From Enterococcus sp. BWR-S5 (lineage in GTDB: Bacteria; Bacillota; Bacilli; Lactobacillales; Enterococcaceae), in contig NZ_JADOEQ010000001.1 in NCBI RefSeq assembly GCF_016745255.1, positions 124,001-188,000 of the forward strand: a DNA stretch of 64,000 bases. The letters run 5' to 3'. The notes under the pieces were generated by a model. It was not told the DNA's origin. It ran no database searches and saw nothing but the letters and a program-made list of their open reading frames with translations. Of this stretch, positions 36,453-44,495 are shown piece after piece. Made by a program: the position numbers and the translations under genes. The stretch's first letter is position 1, and each line of letters begins with the position of its first letter.

Positions 36453-37481
36453 ATGGCATTTTTGAAATACTTAAGGGATCAATGGCTTTTTATCTCCGGC
36501 TGGTTGTCCTTTATGGGCTTAACGAGCTTGATTTTATGGCTGTCTCCGTCGCTGCACCTTAGCTTTTCATCTATCGGCTATTTACTGCTTTTAGGCTTGC
36601 TATTGTTGCTGGCAGTTTTAGCTATTGATTTTTTTCTGAAAAAAAGATGGTGGAAGGCTCTTGACCCAAATGGGCAACCCCCGATGCTGGATCAATACTT
36701 AAAAAATGCTTCCCGCTCAGATGAAAAGCTGGTACAGGAGTATGTCAATGGTTTGTTGATTGAGCACAATAAGGTCATGGAGCAAGTAATTGATAATCAG
36801 GAGGGGTATAAGGACTACCTTAATTCATGGGTTCATGAGATTAAAGTTCCTTTGGCTGCGCTACACCTGTTACTGGACTCCTTTGAGGATGATATTTCTG
36901 ATGAAGCGTACTATCAAACTGAAAATGAATTGGTCAAAATTGATGAACATGTCGATCAGGTTCTATATTATTCCAGATTAGACAGCTTTTCCAGAGATTA
37001 TTTGATTCAGGAATATTCATTGAAAAAGCTTGTTCAGTCTGTAGTAAAAACACAAGCTAATTATTTTATTCAAAAGAACCTTCGCTTCTCACTCCTTGGA
37101 GAGGATCAACGTGTGCTTACTGATGGGAAATGGCTGGAGTTCATTTTTAAGCAGCTGTTAAGTAATGCCGTAAAGTATACGCCGGCAGGAGGAGAAATTA
37201 CTGTTCAATTGTCTAAAAATAAAGAAGGGGTTCTTCTTTCACTTACAGATTCAGGAATTGGTATTCCAAAAAAGGATATTCACCGAATTTTTGACAAAGG
37301 CTTTACCGGAGAAAATGGTCGGTTAAGTGAACAGCATGCGACAGGCTTGGGACTTTATTTGGCAAAAAGCTTATCCGATAAGCTTGGACATCAGCTGGCG
37401 GTGGAATCAGAGGTAGGGAAGGGCACAACGTTGCAGCTCTTCTTTCCGGTTATCAGCTACTATCAAGAAGCTCGAGGTTAA
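36453..37481 (+). CDS. Intramembrane-sensing histidine kinase, BceS/GraS-like
   Basis: 342 residues. Two membrane helices (about 12-32 and 38-60) with only a tiny extracellular loop, HisKA with His128 (WVHEIKVPL), then HATPase with LLSNAVKYTP, DSGIGIPKKD and GLGLYLAKSL. Kinases with no sensor domain of this kind take their signal from a BceAB-type ABC transporter. None is adjacent, so the partner must be elsewhere. The pair ends with a good terminator. Confidence 0.92.
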   Translation: MAFLKYLRDQWLFISGWLSFMGLTSLILWLSPSLHLSFSSIGYLLLLGLLLLLAVLAIDFFLKKRWWKALDPNGQPPMLDQYLKNASRSDEKLVQEYVNGLLIEHNKVMEQVIDNQEGYKDYLNSWVHEIKVPLAALHLLLDSFEDDISDEAYYQTENELVKIDEHVDQVLYYSRLDSFSRDYLIQEYSLKKLVQSVVKTQANYFIQKNLRFSLLGEDQRVLTDGKWLEFIFKQLLSNAVKYTPAGGEITVQLSKNKEGVLLSLTDSGIGIPKKDIHRIFDKGFTGENGRLSEQHATGLGLYLAKSLSDKLGHQLAVESEVGKGTTLQLFFPVISYYQEARG

Positions 37482-37538
37482 GTAGCGACGAGATAGTTGA
37501 CTGTTTTTGCTAGTTAGAAGAATCACTATAGAAGATTA

Positions 37539-37575
37539 ATGAGTAGAACGCTAATTGTTCTGCTCATTTTTTTTT
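37539..37575 (+). terminator. Terminator of the two-component operon
   Basis: ATGAGTAGAAC pairs with GTTCTGCTCAT (one wobble), then T8 or more. Confidence 0.88.
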
Positions 37576-37586
37576 GAAGAAAAATC

Positions 37587-37665
37587 ATGCCAAGTTTTAT
37601 TGTCAAAAAAATGTTGACAATAAAACTTGGCATGTTATACTTGTTTTGACAAGTAAACTTGGTAT
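37587..37665. promoter_or_regulatory. Three-copy operator around the XRE cassette promoter
   Basis: A 20-bp unit occurs three times: inverted at 37587-37606, direct at 37614-37633 (exact reverse complement of the first, 7-base gap), and direct at 37646-37665 (17 of 20 bases, TTGACAAGTAAACTTGGTAT). The middle copy covers the -35 and spacer; the third lies just after the -10. This suits cooperative autoregulation by the XRE protein at 38045. Confidence 0.75.
37614..37641 (+). promoter_or_regulatory. Promoter of the DUF6442/XRE cassette
   Basis: Consensus TTGACA, 16 bases, TATACT with an extended -10 (TGTTATACT). Confidence 0.8.
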
Positions 37666-37713
37666 TTTTGGATAAGGTCTTATTACTTTAAAGGAACAGC
37701 AGGAGGAAATGAA

Positions 37714-38040
37714 ATGGATAAAGAAGAATTACTGCAAAGAGCGCGAAACTCTAAAAATGGTGAGAAAGATGGAATTGAGCAGCAACAGATGTTGGAGGGC
37801 GCGAGATATGGGGCACTTGTGTTTAGTGTTCTCATGGTTGTGCTGATGCTTTATACTCTTGTGAAGTGGCGGATTACAGAGCTTACACTGGTGTTGGCAA
37901 TTACTTGGTTGTATTTTCCGGCAGCTATGTATGGAATGTCTCGCTTAGCTGATAAGAAGGAGCGTCCGACGAAAACGATGGTGGTCTGCTTTATTGCCGG
38001 TATAGCATTGCTAATTTCCTACTTTGTGAAGAGTTGGTGA
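37714..38040 (+). CDS. DUF6442-like membrane protein
   Basis: 108 residues: charged N-terminus (MDKEELLQRARNSKNGEKDG), then three hydrophobic segments (about 30-50, 54-72, 88-105). The pattern fits the DUF6442 proteins that pair with small XRE regulators in Firmicutes; function unknown. GGAGG precedes the ATG. The regulator gene starts five bases after its stop. Confidence 0.75.
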   Translation: MDKEELLQRARNSKNGEKDGIEQQQMLEGARYGALVFSVLMVVLMLYTLVKWRITELTLVLAITWLYFPAAMYGMSRLADKKERPTKTMVVCFIAGIALLISYFVKSW

Positions 38041-38044
38041 TGAG

Positions 38045-38251
38045 ATGAATGAAGAATTAATCCTTAAAAATCATTTGAAAGAAGCAAGGAAGGAAAATCA
38101 TTTATCACAAGCACAATTGGCAGAGCTTGTAGGGGTTTCAAGAAATACCATCAGCTCCATTGAAACGGGGCAGTTCAATCCAACGGCTAAATTGGCCTTG
38201 ATTTTATGCATTGCCTTGGAAAAGAAGTTTGAAGAGTTGTTCTACTTCTAA
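38045..38251 (+). CDS. Small XRE-family regulator
   Basis: 68 residues, one helix-turn-helix (LKEARKENHLSQAQLAELVG, then SRNTISSIETGQFNPT) and a short tail ending ELFYF. This is the minimal Cro/CI type. It shares a transcript with the membrane protein gene and probably binds the three 20-bp sites at 37587-37665 to control itself. Confidence 0.9.
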   Translation: MNEELILKNHLKEARKENHLSQAQLAELVGVSRNTISSIETGQFNPTAKLALILCIALEKKFEELFYF

Positions 38252-38589
38252 TAGGCAAAATTGATTTACTCGCATAGATGAGTCCGCGGTAGAAGGCAGG
38301 CCACTTCTCAAAAGGAGGGTCTGTCTTTATTGTCGTGGTAGGCAAAGGAAAATATCTGATTGATTGCTGTCTATCCATGTCTTGTTTTTTTATCATTTTC
38401 TTATTGTACATCGTACAGGTTTATTGTTAGACTATTGGAGGAATGCATTTGACAGGTGCTTGGCAAGAGGTATATTTACTGATTAAGCGATAGAACACCT
38501 GCCATCTTTTTCTTTGCGTTCTATTATCCAACCGTTGAGATGTATAGAGGGGATAATTGGGGATGTAAAACTATTTTTTGGAGGAAATC
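38252..38589. other. Leader region of the amino acid permease gene
   Basis: 338 bases with no firm gene. TTGTAC-N18-TAGACT (38404-38433) could be a promoter. CAGGTG at about 38452 and CACCTG at about 38505 can pair over a long loop. A 14-codon reading from TTG 38449 after GGAGG might be a leader peptide, but the promoter and that ribosome site conflict, so I claim neither. Confidence 0.3.
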
Positions 38590-39975
38590 ATGTCTATATT
38601 TAGAAGAAAAGCGCTGACAGCACCAACAGCTGAGAGCAGTGGAATGAAAAAGGAGTTAAAAACCAGTGATTTAATCATGTTGGGAATTGGTGCAATTGTT
38701 GGTACAGGTATTTTCGTTATTACAGGTGTAGCGGCGAAGGAAAGTGCAGGACCCGCGTTAACACTGTCATTTTTAGTGGCAGCCGGTGCAATCATTCTTT
38801 CCGGATTATGCTATGCAGAGTTTGCTTCGCGGATTCCTGTATTGGGCGGTCCTTATGCCTATATGTATGTAGTGTTTGGCGAAATCGTCGCGTGGATGAC
38901 AGGCTGGTTGGTCATCTGTGAATTTTTCTTGGCAGTGTCCTCCGTTGCTTCCGGGTGGTCGGGCTATGTTCAAGGCTTTTTGAGTAGTCTGGGCGTGGAA
39001 TTGCCGCAGGCTCTAAGCGGTGCGTACAATGCTGCAGATGGAACCGTCGTTGATTTGATTGCTGTACTGGTACTGATATTTGTTACCTTTTGGGTATCGT
39101 TAGAGGCAAAAACTGCGTTGCGTCTGAATAATCTGATGGTTTATGTAAAGTTTGGTATTATTTTATTATTCATTGTTGTAGGTGTTTTTTATGTCAAACC
39201 TGATAATTGGCAGCCGTTTATGCCTTTTGGTTTTTCCGGTGTAATCAGTGGTGCAGCCATTGTATTCTTTGCTTTTCTTGGTTTCGATGCCGTAAGTATG
39301 GCTGCGGAAGAAGTGAAGAATCCTCAGAGAGATATTCCAAGAGGGATTATCGGTTCAATTCTTATTGCGACCGTCTTGTATATTGTTGTGACATTAATTC
39401 TAACTGGGATTGTACCGTATACTTCGTTAGGTGTGAAAGATCCGGTAGCCTTTGCGATGCGTTTCGTTGAAAAGGATGCAGTGGCAGGCATTATTTCTGT
39501 TGGTGCGATTTTAACATTGCTGACGGTTACGATTGCCATGATGTATAGCTTGGCTCGAATTGTTTATGCCATCAGCAAGGATGGACTATTACCAAAATTC
39601 ATGAGTAAAATTGATCCAAAGAGACGGACACCGAAAAATGCGACATACGTTGCAGGTGTTGCTTCAATGCTTTTTGCAGGTTTCTTTCCGTTAAATCTTT
39701 TGGCTGAGCTGACGAATATTGTGACACTGATGTACTTGATTTTCATGGGCTTTGGAATTCTCCGCTTAAGAAAGATGTTTGGTGAACCAAAGAAAGGCGA
39801 ATTTCGAATTCCTTTCGTTCCTGTCTTGCCATTGGTTTTAGTGGTGGTGAGTGGAGCACTTATGCTGCAGCTGCAGGCCGCTACTTGGCGCGTATTTGCC
39901 GTTGCATTGGTTGTGGGCTTCATCATCTACTTTGCGTATGGGTATCGCCACAGCAACCTGAACAAGCAGGATTGA
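38590..39975 (+). CDS. APC-family amino acid permease
   Basis: About 461 residues with twelve membrane segments. GIGAIVGTGIFVITGVAA near residue 30 is the APC substrate-binding helix 1 and FFAFLGFDAVSMAAEEVKNP near 225 is the helix 6/7 signature. It resembles YfnA/CAT-type cationic or neutral amino acid transporters; substrate not readable. ATG at 38590 follows GGAGGA; the TTG at 38578 overlaps it. Confidence 0.9.
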   Translation: MSIFRRKALTAPTAESSGMKKELKTSDLIMLGIGAIVGTGIFVITGVAAKESAGPALTLSFLVAAGAIILSGLCYAEFASRIPVLGGPYAYMYVVFGEIVAWMTGWLVICEFFLAVSSVASGWSGYVQGFLSSLGVELPQALSGAYNAADGTVVDLIAVLVLIFVTFWVSLEAKTALRLNNLMVYVKFGIILLFIVVGVFYVKPDNWQPFMPFGFSGVISGAAIVFFAFLGFDAVSMAAEEVKNPQRDIPRGIIGSILIATVLYIVVTLILTGIVPYTSLGVKDPVAFAMRFVEKDAVAGIISVGAILTLLTVTIAMMYSLARIVYAISKDGLLPKFMSKIDPKRRTPKNATYVAGVASMLFAGFFPLNLLAELTNIVTLMYLIFMGFGILRLRKMFGEPKKGEFRIPFVPVLPLVLVVVSGALMLQLQAATWRVFAVALVVGFIIYFAYGYRHSNLNKQD

Positions 39976-39998
39976 TAGAATAGAGAATAATAAAAACA

Positions 39999-40040
39999 GA
40001 AGGCACAAAAATCGCTGAAATGATTTTTGTGCCTTCGGTT
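39999..40040 (+). terminator. Terminator of the permease gene
   Basis: GAAGGCACAAAAATC pairs exactly with GATTTTTGTGCCTTC (15 bp), followed by GGTTTTCTG. Confidence 0.75.
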
Positions 40041-40056
40041 TTCTGTTTGTTTTATT

Positions 40057-40089
40057 GCTCGAGAGCTGACCAAGCTCGTGAAGCTTTTC
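40057..40089 (-). repeat. Dispersed repeat, copy 4 (reverse)
   Basis: AGCTGACCAAGCTCGTGAAGC, the reverse orientation of the repeat, just past the stop of the YdcF-like gene. Confidence 0.55.
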
Positions 40090-40096
40090 TGATTTA

Positions 40097-40678
40097 TCAA
40101 TGGGAAAAAATTACTGCGAAGCCTAAGGCTAATACCTCGCGGCTGTACATATTCGCTGTAACTGATGTCCGAGAGCGGGCGGGTAAGCCGCTGACCTCTT
40201 TGAGACCTAAACGTCGTGCCAGCAGTTTCGAACGATAGATATGAAAATCACTGGTGATAATCACTGTTTTTCCAAGGTCCTCTTTTTCCATAGCATTGGC
40301 AATATTTTCTTTTGTACTTGTAGATAAATCCTCTTTGACAATTTTTTCCTGATCAACATTGTGTTCAATCAGATAGTTCGCCATGACATTGGCTTCGGAA
40401 TCCGGCTCATCCTTCCCTTGACCGCCGCAGACGATAATCGTTGCCTGTGGATTTTCTTCTATATAGGTTAATGCTTCATTTAGCCGTTCCTTTAGCACAC
40501 TGCTTGGGTAAGCTGTTTCTTTACTGCTGCCTTTAACCTGTGCGCCAAGTATCAGCACAGTGTCAGGATTTTCAGCGGGTGTATCTTTTGTTCCTTGTAC
40601 AATCAATAACAGCATGGTACCGGCATAGATAATGCCAATCCCAATTAAGAGAGCCAACAACTTTAACATTTTTTTCAT
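40097..40678 (-). CDS. YdcF-like (DUF218/ElyC) membrane protein
   Basis: About 193 residues: one N-terminal membrane helix (about 5-25) and an external DUF218 domain with DTVLILGAQVKG, TIIVCGGQGKDEPDSEA, LIEHNVDQEKIVKED and VIITSDFHIYRSKLLARRLG, the classic conserved blocks. Members affect envelope or vancomycin tolerance (SanA, ElyC) but the reaction is unclear. I choose ATG 40678 after AAGGGG; a longer start at 40723 lacks a ribosome site. Confidence 0.85.
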   Translation of the reverse strand: MKKMLKLLALLIGIGIIYAGTMLLLIVQGTKDTPAENPDTVLILGAQVKGSSKETAYPSSVLKERLNEALTYIEENPQATIIVCGGQGKDEPDSEANVMANYLIEHNVDQEKIVKEDLSTSTKENIANAMEKEDLGKTVIITSDFHIYRSKLLARRLGLKEVSGLPARSRTSVTANMYSREVLALGFAVIFSH

Positions 40679-41075
40679 CCTACCCCTTCTTTCTTCACTT
40701 ATATAGTTTAGAGCATGACACATGCAAATTTTTTTATCTTTACAGACTTTAAATAAATTTTAAACATCTTTAGCTATTCTTGAAGGATTTCTAACAGAAA
40801 GCGTTAAGCATTTTGGAACTTATAAAAAGCAAATAAGTAGAAAACATTTAAGTATTCCTATATGATTGATAGGTAGTATTGCTGATGAACAGTTGCTGAA
40901 TTGACTATTTTTTCGAAGAGATTCTAAAAATTCGCAAAGAAAGTCTACGATAATCCTACGGTTTGTGGTAAAATAGGAAAATGTCTAGTTATAGGAATTA
41001 TCTATTTTGTAGAGTGGAATAGTAAGGGCATGTGTTGGTTGAACTAGTATAAAAATAAAAAGGAAGATCGATGAA
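40679..41075. other. Divergent intergenic region
   Basis: About 400 bases between the YdcF-like gene and the L,D-transpeptidase gene. An extended -10, TGGTAAAAT, at about 40966-40974 probably serves the transpeptidase. No gene or structured RNA recognised. Confidence 0.4.
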
Positions 41076-42560
41076 ATGGAAGAAAAAGAATTAGAAACGC
41101 GGAGTACACGGAGTGCCCGAACAAGTGGCAAGCAAAATAATAAGCAGCCTAAAAATAAGAAGAGCCGTTCTATATACATACCGATGATTGCAGCAATTAT
41201 GATATTTACTCTATTTTTATCTATCGGTTATGTATTTTTCCAGTCACACTTTTTGCCGACAGCAGAAGCGAATGGTGTAAAAATCGGCTGGATGAATGTT
41301 GATGCCGCTCAAAAGAAATTGGAAGAGCTTAATGACTCCAAACAGGTTGTCATTGAATCTGCCAATGGTGAGCAGCAGGTAATTGAATTACCTGAAAAGT
41401 ATAGCGTAACAAAAGAATTTTTGGATGAGAACATGGGGCAATCATCTATTACATTGCCAATCAATGAGACATTCAAAACGGACTTGGAAACAAAGTTGAA
41501 TGAACTGACTTTTGCGGAAGGTGCTCCTAGTCAAGATGCATACATAGAGCGTGGAGAAGCAGGATTTCAGATTGTTGCTGAGCAGTATGGAACCATTGTT
41601 GATAAAGAAAGTCTAATGAAAAAAGTTCTTGAAGATGTGGAGAAAAACACAGGGAATTATACGTATAATGTTGCTGATTTTTATCAGAAGCCTGCTGTTT
41701 TAAAGGATAGCGAGGAGCTGGCTAATCAGCTGACTGCTTTGACACAGAAAGAAAATAAGACGATTACAGTGGCAATCAGTGATAAGACAGTGGACATTCC
41801 CAAAGAAACACTTCAGACTTTCCTTAATGGCGATGGCAATGCAGATGCTGCAGCGATTGAGGCTTGGGTAGTACAAATTAGTCCGGAATATTCATCCATC
41901 AGTCAGCCTATCACATTTACAAATGTTCATGGTGAGACACGACGCTATCAAAACAATGGTAGCTATGGCTGGTCAATTAATACGGCAGAAACAGCAGCAT
42001 TGATTGCGCAGGCAATAGATAGCGCGAATGTTACTGAAACGGTTACAGCAGTTATTGATGGAGACATCAATCAATCTTCTGTGGTCAATCAAACCTATGT
42101 TGAAGTTGATTTGAACGATCAAATGATGTACTTTTTCCAAAATGGTGTGAAGACAGTGGAGACACCTGTAATCACTGGCCGATACAACAAAGGAACTGCT
42201 ACAGTACCAGGCTTCCATACCATTCTTTATAAGGATACAAATACGAAATTGGAAGGCTCAATGTTAGATGGCTCAAGATACAGTGTGCCGGTAACTTACT
42301 GGATGCCATTATTGAGTTATGGCGGTGTAGTTACTCAAATCGGTCTCCATGATGCAGATTACAAGCTAGAGCATTTTGGGAACAAACAAGCGTATATGAC
42401 TGATCTTGGAAGTAACGGCTGTATCAATACGCCAGGTGAGGCAATGGCTCAAATATTTGAAGGCTCCTATCCGGGAATGCCGGTCATCATCTATGGAACA
42501 ATCTACGATGATGCACCTAGTGAGTTCGATAAGCCTGTTGATCACGGGGAACCAGTATAG
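41076..42560 (+). CDS. L,D-transpeptidase (YkuD) of the Enterococcus Ldt type
   Basis: 494 residues: cytosolic basic tail, one membrane helix (about 32-52), two PG-binding-4-like domains (about 60-345), then a YkuD domain (about 350-485) with catalytic Cys449 in GSNGCINTPG and His in IGLHDAD. Size and order match Ldt of E. faecium, which forms 3-3 peptidoglycan cross-links outside the membrane and can bypass beta-lactams. ATG with AAGGAAG upstream. Monocistronic, with a terminator. Confidence 0.93.
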   Translation: MEEKELETRSTRSARTSGKQNNKQPKNKKSRSIYIPMIAAIMIFTLFLSIGYVFFQSHFLPTAEANGVKIGWMNVDAAQKKLEELNDSKQVVIESANGEQQVIELPEKYSVTKEFLDENMGQSSITLPINETFKTDLETKLNELTFAEGAPSQDAYIERGEAGFQIVAEQYGTIVDKESLMKKVLEDVEKNTGNYTYNVADFYQKPAVLKDSEELANQLTALTQKENKTITVAISDKTVDIPKETLQTFLNGDGNADAAAIEAWVVQISPEYSSISQPITFTNVHGETRRYQNNGSYGWSINTAETAALIAQAIDSANVTETVTAVIDGDINQSSVVNQTYVEVDLNDQMMYFFQNGVKTVETPVITGRYNKGTATVPGFHTILYKDTNTKLEGSMLDGSRYSVPVTYWMPLLSYGGVVTQIGLHDADYKLEHFGNKQAYMTDLGSNGCINTPGEAMAQIFEGSYPGMPVIIYGTIYDDAPSEFDKPVDHGEPV

Positions 42561-42567
42561 GATAATC

Positions 42568-42606
42568 AACAGACCGAGGGATATAATCTTTCGGTCTGTT
42601 TTTTTA
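42568..42606 (+). terminator. Terminator of the L,D-transpeptidase gene
   Basis: AACAGACCGA pairs with TCGGTCTGTT, then more T. Confidence 0.88.
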
Positions 42607-42640
42607 TGGAATGGAAATATATTTAACTAGGAGGAAGAAG

Positions 42641-43033
42641 GTGAATATGATTAAACCTATCTATAAGCCGTTAGAAGAAATAAGCGAGAAAGAAAGTAAA
42701 AGAATCCTTGCAAGCGGAACAGTTGAGGAACGAATGCTGCTTCCGCTAAGAGTCGGTGAGTACAGTACGGATTGGAAGCAGGCACAGGATTGCTGCCTCT
42801 CTTTAATGGATGACCCGGATGAGCGTGTGCGGGCAAATGCCGCTTTAGGGTTAGCCTATGTTGCACGGACAAAGGGAAAGCTTGAAAAACATAAAGTGAA
42901 GCCGATATTGCTGCAGCTTCTAAGGGAGTGTGACGCGTATCGTTGGCGAATTATTGATTCTATTGAAGATATCAATCTCTATCTTGGTTGGAAAATTGGC
43001 ATAAAGGCGATGAAACGAATACAAGAAAATTAG
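42641..43033 (+). CDS. HEAT-repeat-like small protein
   Basis: About 130 residues, helical, with a HEAT-like unit (CLSLMDDPDERVRANAALGL near residue 60, then KVKPILLQLLRE). Such proteins are protein-binding scaffolds; no partner is evident. I choose GTG at 42641, six bases after AGGAGG; ATG at 42647 is possible. No enzyme motif seen. Confidence 0.7.
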   Translation: MNMIKPIYKPLEEISEKESKRILASGTVEERMLLPLRVGEYSTDWKQAQDCCLSLMDDPDERVRANAALGLAYVARTKGKLEKHKVKPILLQLLRECDAYRWRIIDSIEDINLYLGWKIGIKAMKRIQEN

Positions 43034-43034
43034 G

Positions 43035-43072
43035 AAAGCTGAATGGGCTCGTCCAGCTCATGAAGCTGGACA
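43035..43072 (-). repeat. Dispersed repeat, copy 5 (reverse)
   Basis: AAAGCTGAATGGGCTCGT with CCAGCTCATGAAGCTGGACA, an expanded reverse copy starting right after the stop codon of the HEAT-like gene. Confidence 0.55.
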
Positions 43073-43214
43073 AACAAGAGGAAATCGATAGATGAGTCTT
43101 GACAGTATGTAACTATTTAAGCTGCTTGATTGTAAAGGAATAATCATAGCAGAAAAGAGTGAGGATAGTGTATACTGGTCAATAAACGAATTGAAAAAGA
43201 GAGGAAGAATGAAG

Positions 43215-43394
43215 ATGCCATTTGTACATATTGAATTGATTGAGGGTCGTAGCGAAGAGCAGCTAACGAATATGGTAAAGGAAGTAACGCAAGTTGTTTC
43301 GAAAAATACTGGAGCGCCGGAGCAAAATATCCATGTAATTGTCAACGAAATGAAAAAGAATCGTTACGCACAGGGCGGAGAATGGAAAAAGTAA
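43215..43394 (+). CDS. 4-oxalocrotonate tautomerase-family protein
   Basis: 59 residues. The start must be the ATG at 43215 because the family uses the amino-terminal Pro exposed after Met removal ([16 protein letters not shown]). Arg in GRS is kept, but the usual second Arg position reads NIHVIVNE with His. It is about half identical to the catechol-pathway tautomerase at 31196. Alone here, it may act on other keto-enol substrates. Confidence 0.85.
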   Translation: MPFVHIELIEGRSEEQLTNMVKEVTQVVSKNTGAPEQNIHVIVNEMKKNRYAQGGEWKK

Positions 43395-43544
43395 CAGGGG
43401 GATTAGCGGTACACTGCCAAAGAGGCTGAGGAAGCCTTTCTTACTGTACGATTCAACTAGATGTAGAAAGAGACAGGACACGCAGTGTGTTTCTTCAAGA
43501 AATACGCATTTTTTGGACCGCCGTTTATCCGTGTTTAGATACGA

Positions 43545-43582
43545 AGAGAGTTTGGAACTTTATTTTTGTCCCAAACTCTCTT
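43545..43582. terminator. Terminator between the tautomerase and zinc-ribbon genes
   Basis: GAGAGTTTGG pairs with CCAAACTCTC over a T-rich loop, with TTTCATTTTT on the plus side; it can serve both converging genes. Confidence 0.6.
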
Positions 43583-43588
43583 TCATTT

Positions 43589-43849
43589 TTATTCAGCAGT
43601 CGGCTCGGTAGTGGCAACCAGGTACTGGTCAATCATTGCTTTTGTCATCTCTTTTCCATGATGGCAAACCGGACAAAGCATATAATAAGCGGAGGATGTC
43701 GTGAATAATGGTATCCAGAAGAGCGTAAATTTCCTGCCGATTTGTTTTGCTTCCATCACTACATCGTTGTTGCAGTTTCCGCAAGTACAGCGGACAATCG
43801 TTTCTCCTAAATCCTTTTCAAACCCTCGTGATCCCCAAACAATAAACAT
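43589..43849 (-). CDS. Zinc-ribbon protein
   Basis: 86 residues with two Cys pairs: CTCGNC near residue 22 and CPVC near 59, enclosing a hydrophobic stretch (FTLFWIPLFTTSSAYYMLC). This fits the zinc_ribbon_15 family of short membrane-peripheral proteins. Function unknown. ATG with GGAG upstream. Confidence 0.75.
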   Translation of the reverse strand: MFIVWGSRGFEKDLGETIVRCTCGNCNNDVVMEAKQIGRKFTLFWIPLFTTSSAYYMLCPVCHHGKEMTKAMIDQYLVATTEPTAE

Positions 43850-44109
43850 AAATAATCTCCTTTTTCCCTTTTATAGACTTTTAGCATAGCAAAGTTTATC
43901 TAGCTAGGCAATACCGTGAAACAGTTGTTATTAAATTAATAGCTAAAACGCATGAGAAGCGTTGACCGTGTTCAATAGAAGGAATCAGGAATGGGCATTT
44001 TATTCAATTGTTTGCAGAAAGAAAAATGGAAAAGTTGAATTTTCTTGAGAAGGGCTTGCTTTTTTTTTACAGAAGTGATTAAATTAGAACATACTTGATT
44101 GAAGCGAAA

Positions 44110-44330
44110 GACAACTGAACCTGAGAGCAATCTTTTAGAGAGAAAAACCGCGGCTGAAAGTTTTTCAGATGAAGCACAGGGGATGACCACTTTCAAAACC
44201 TTTGTTGAAGCAAAGGCGGATCGTACCGTTATCACGTTCAAGGAACAAGGAATATTTGTCTTGTTTAAAATTAGGTGGAACCACGAATCTTCGTCCTAGT
44301 ATCTAGTCATAGATACTAGGACTTTTTTAT
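44110..44330 (+). promoter_or_regulatory. T-box leader of thrS
   Basis: AGGTGGAACCACG at 44271-44283 is the conserved T-box sequence, followed by the anti-/terminator. AGAGAG near 44136 and GGCTGAAAG mark stem I. The likely specifier codon is ACC (Thr) at 44186-44188, in GATGACCAC. Uncharged tRNA-Thr would stop termination and raise thrS expression. Stem I limits are approximate. Confidence 0.85.
44294..44328 (+). terminator. T-box attenuator terminator
   Basis: GTCCTAGTATCT pairs with AGATACTAGGAC, then six T. Confidence 0.9.
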
Positions 44331-44366
44331 TGTCCGGCTTCACGACTAAGCTCGTTCAGCCTTTCG
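44331..44366 (+). repeat. Dispersed repeat, copy 6
   Basis: TGTCCGGCTTCACGA, then CTAAG, then CTCGTTCAGCCTTTCGTC. It begins right after the thrS attenuator and lies in the thrS leader. Confidence 0.6.
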
Positions 44367-44495
44367 TCGTTCAAGCTATCCGTTTCAACTAATTTTATTT
44401 CATTGCCATTCCTGTTATCATTCAAGTGAACAGGTACTATAGGTATGAAAGAACGTTGCTTTTCAATCAATGAAATCAGAGGAGGAATAGATACT

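Noticed and set aside
38443-38493. Leader peptide of 14-16 codons before the amino acid permease
   Set aside because: The predicted promoter would start transcription after its ribosome site, so the two readings conflict.
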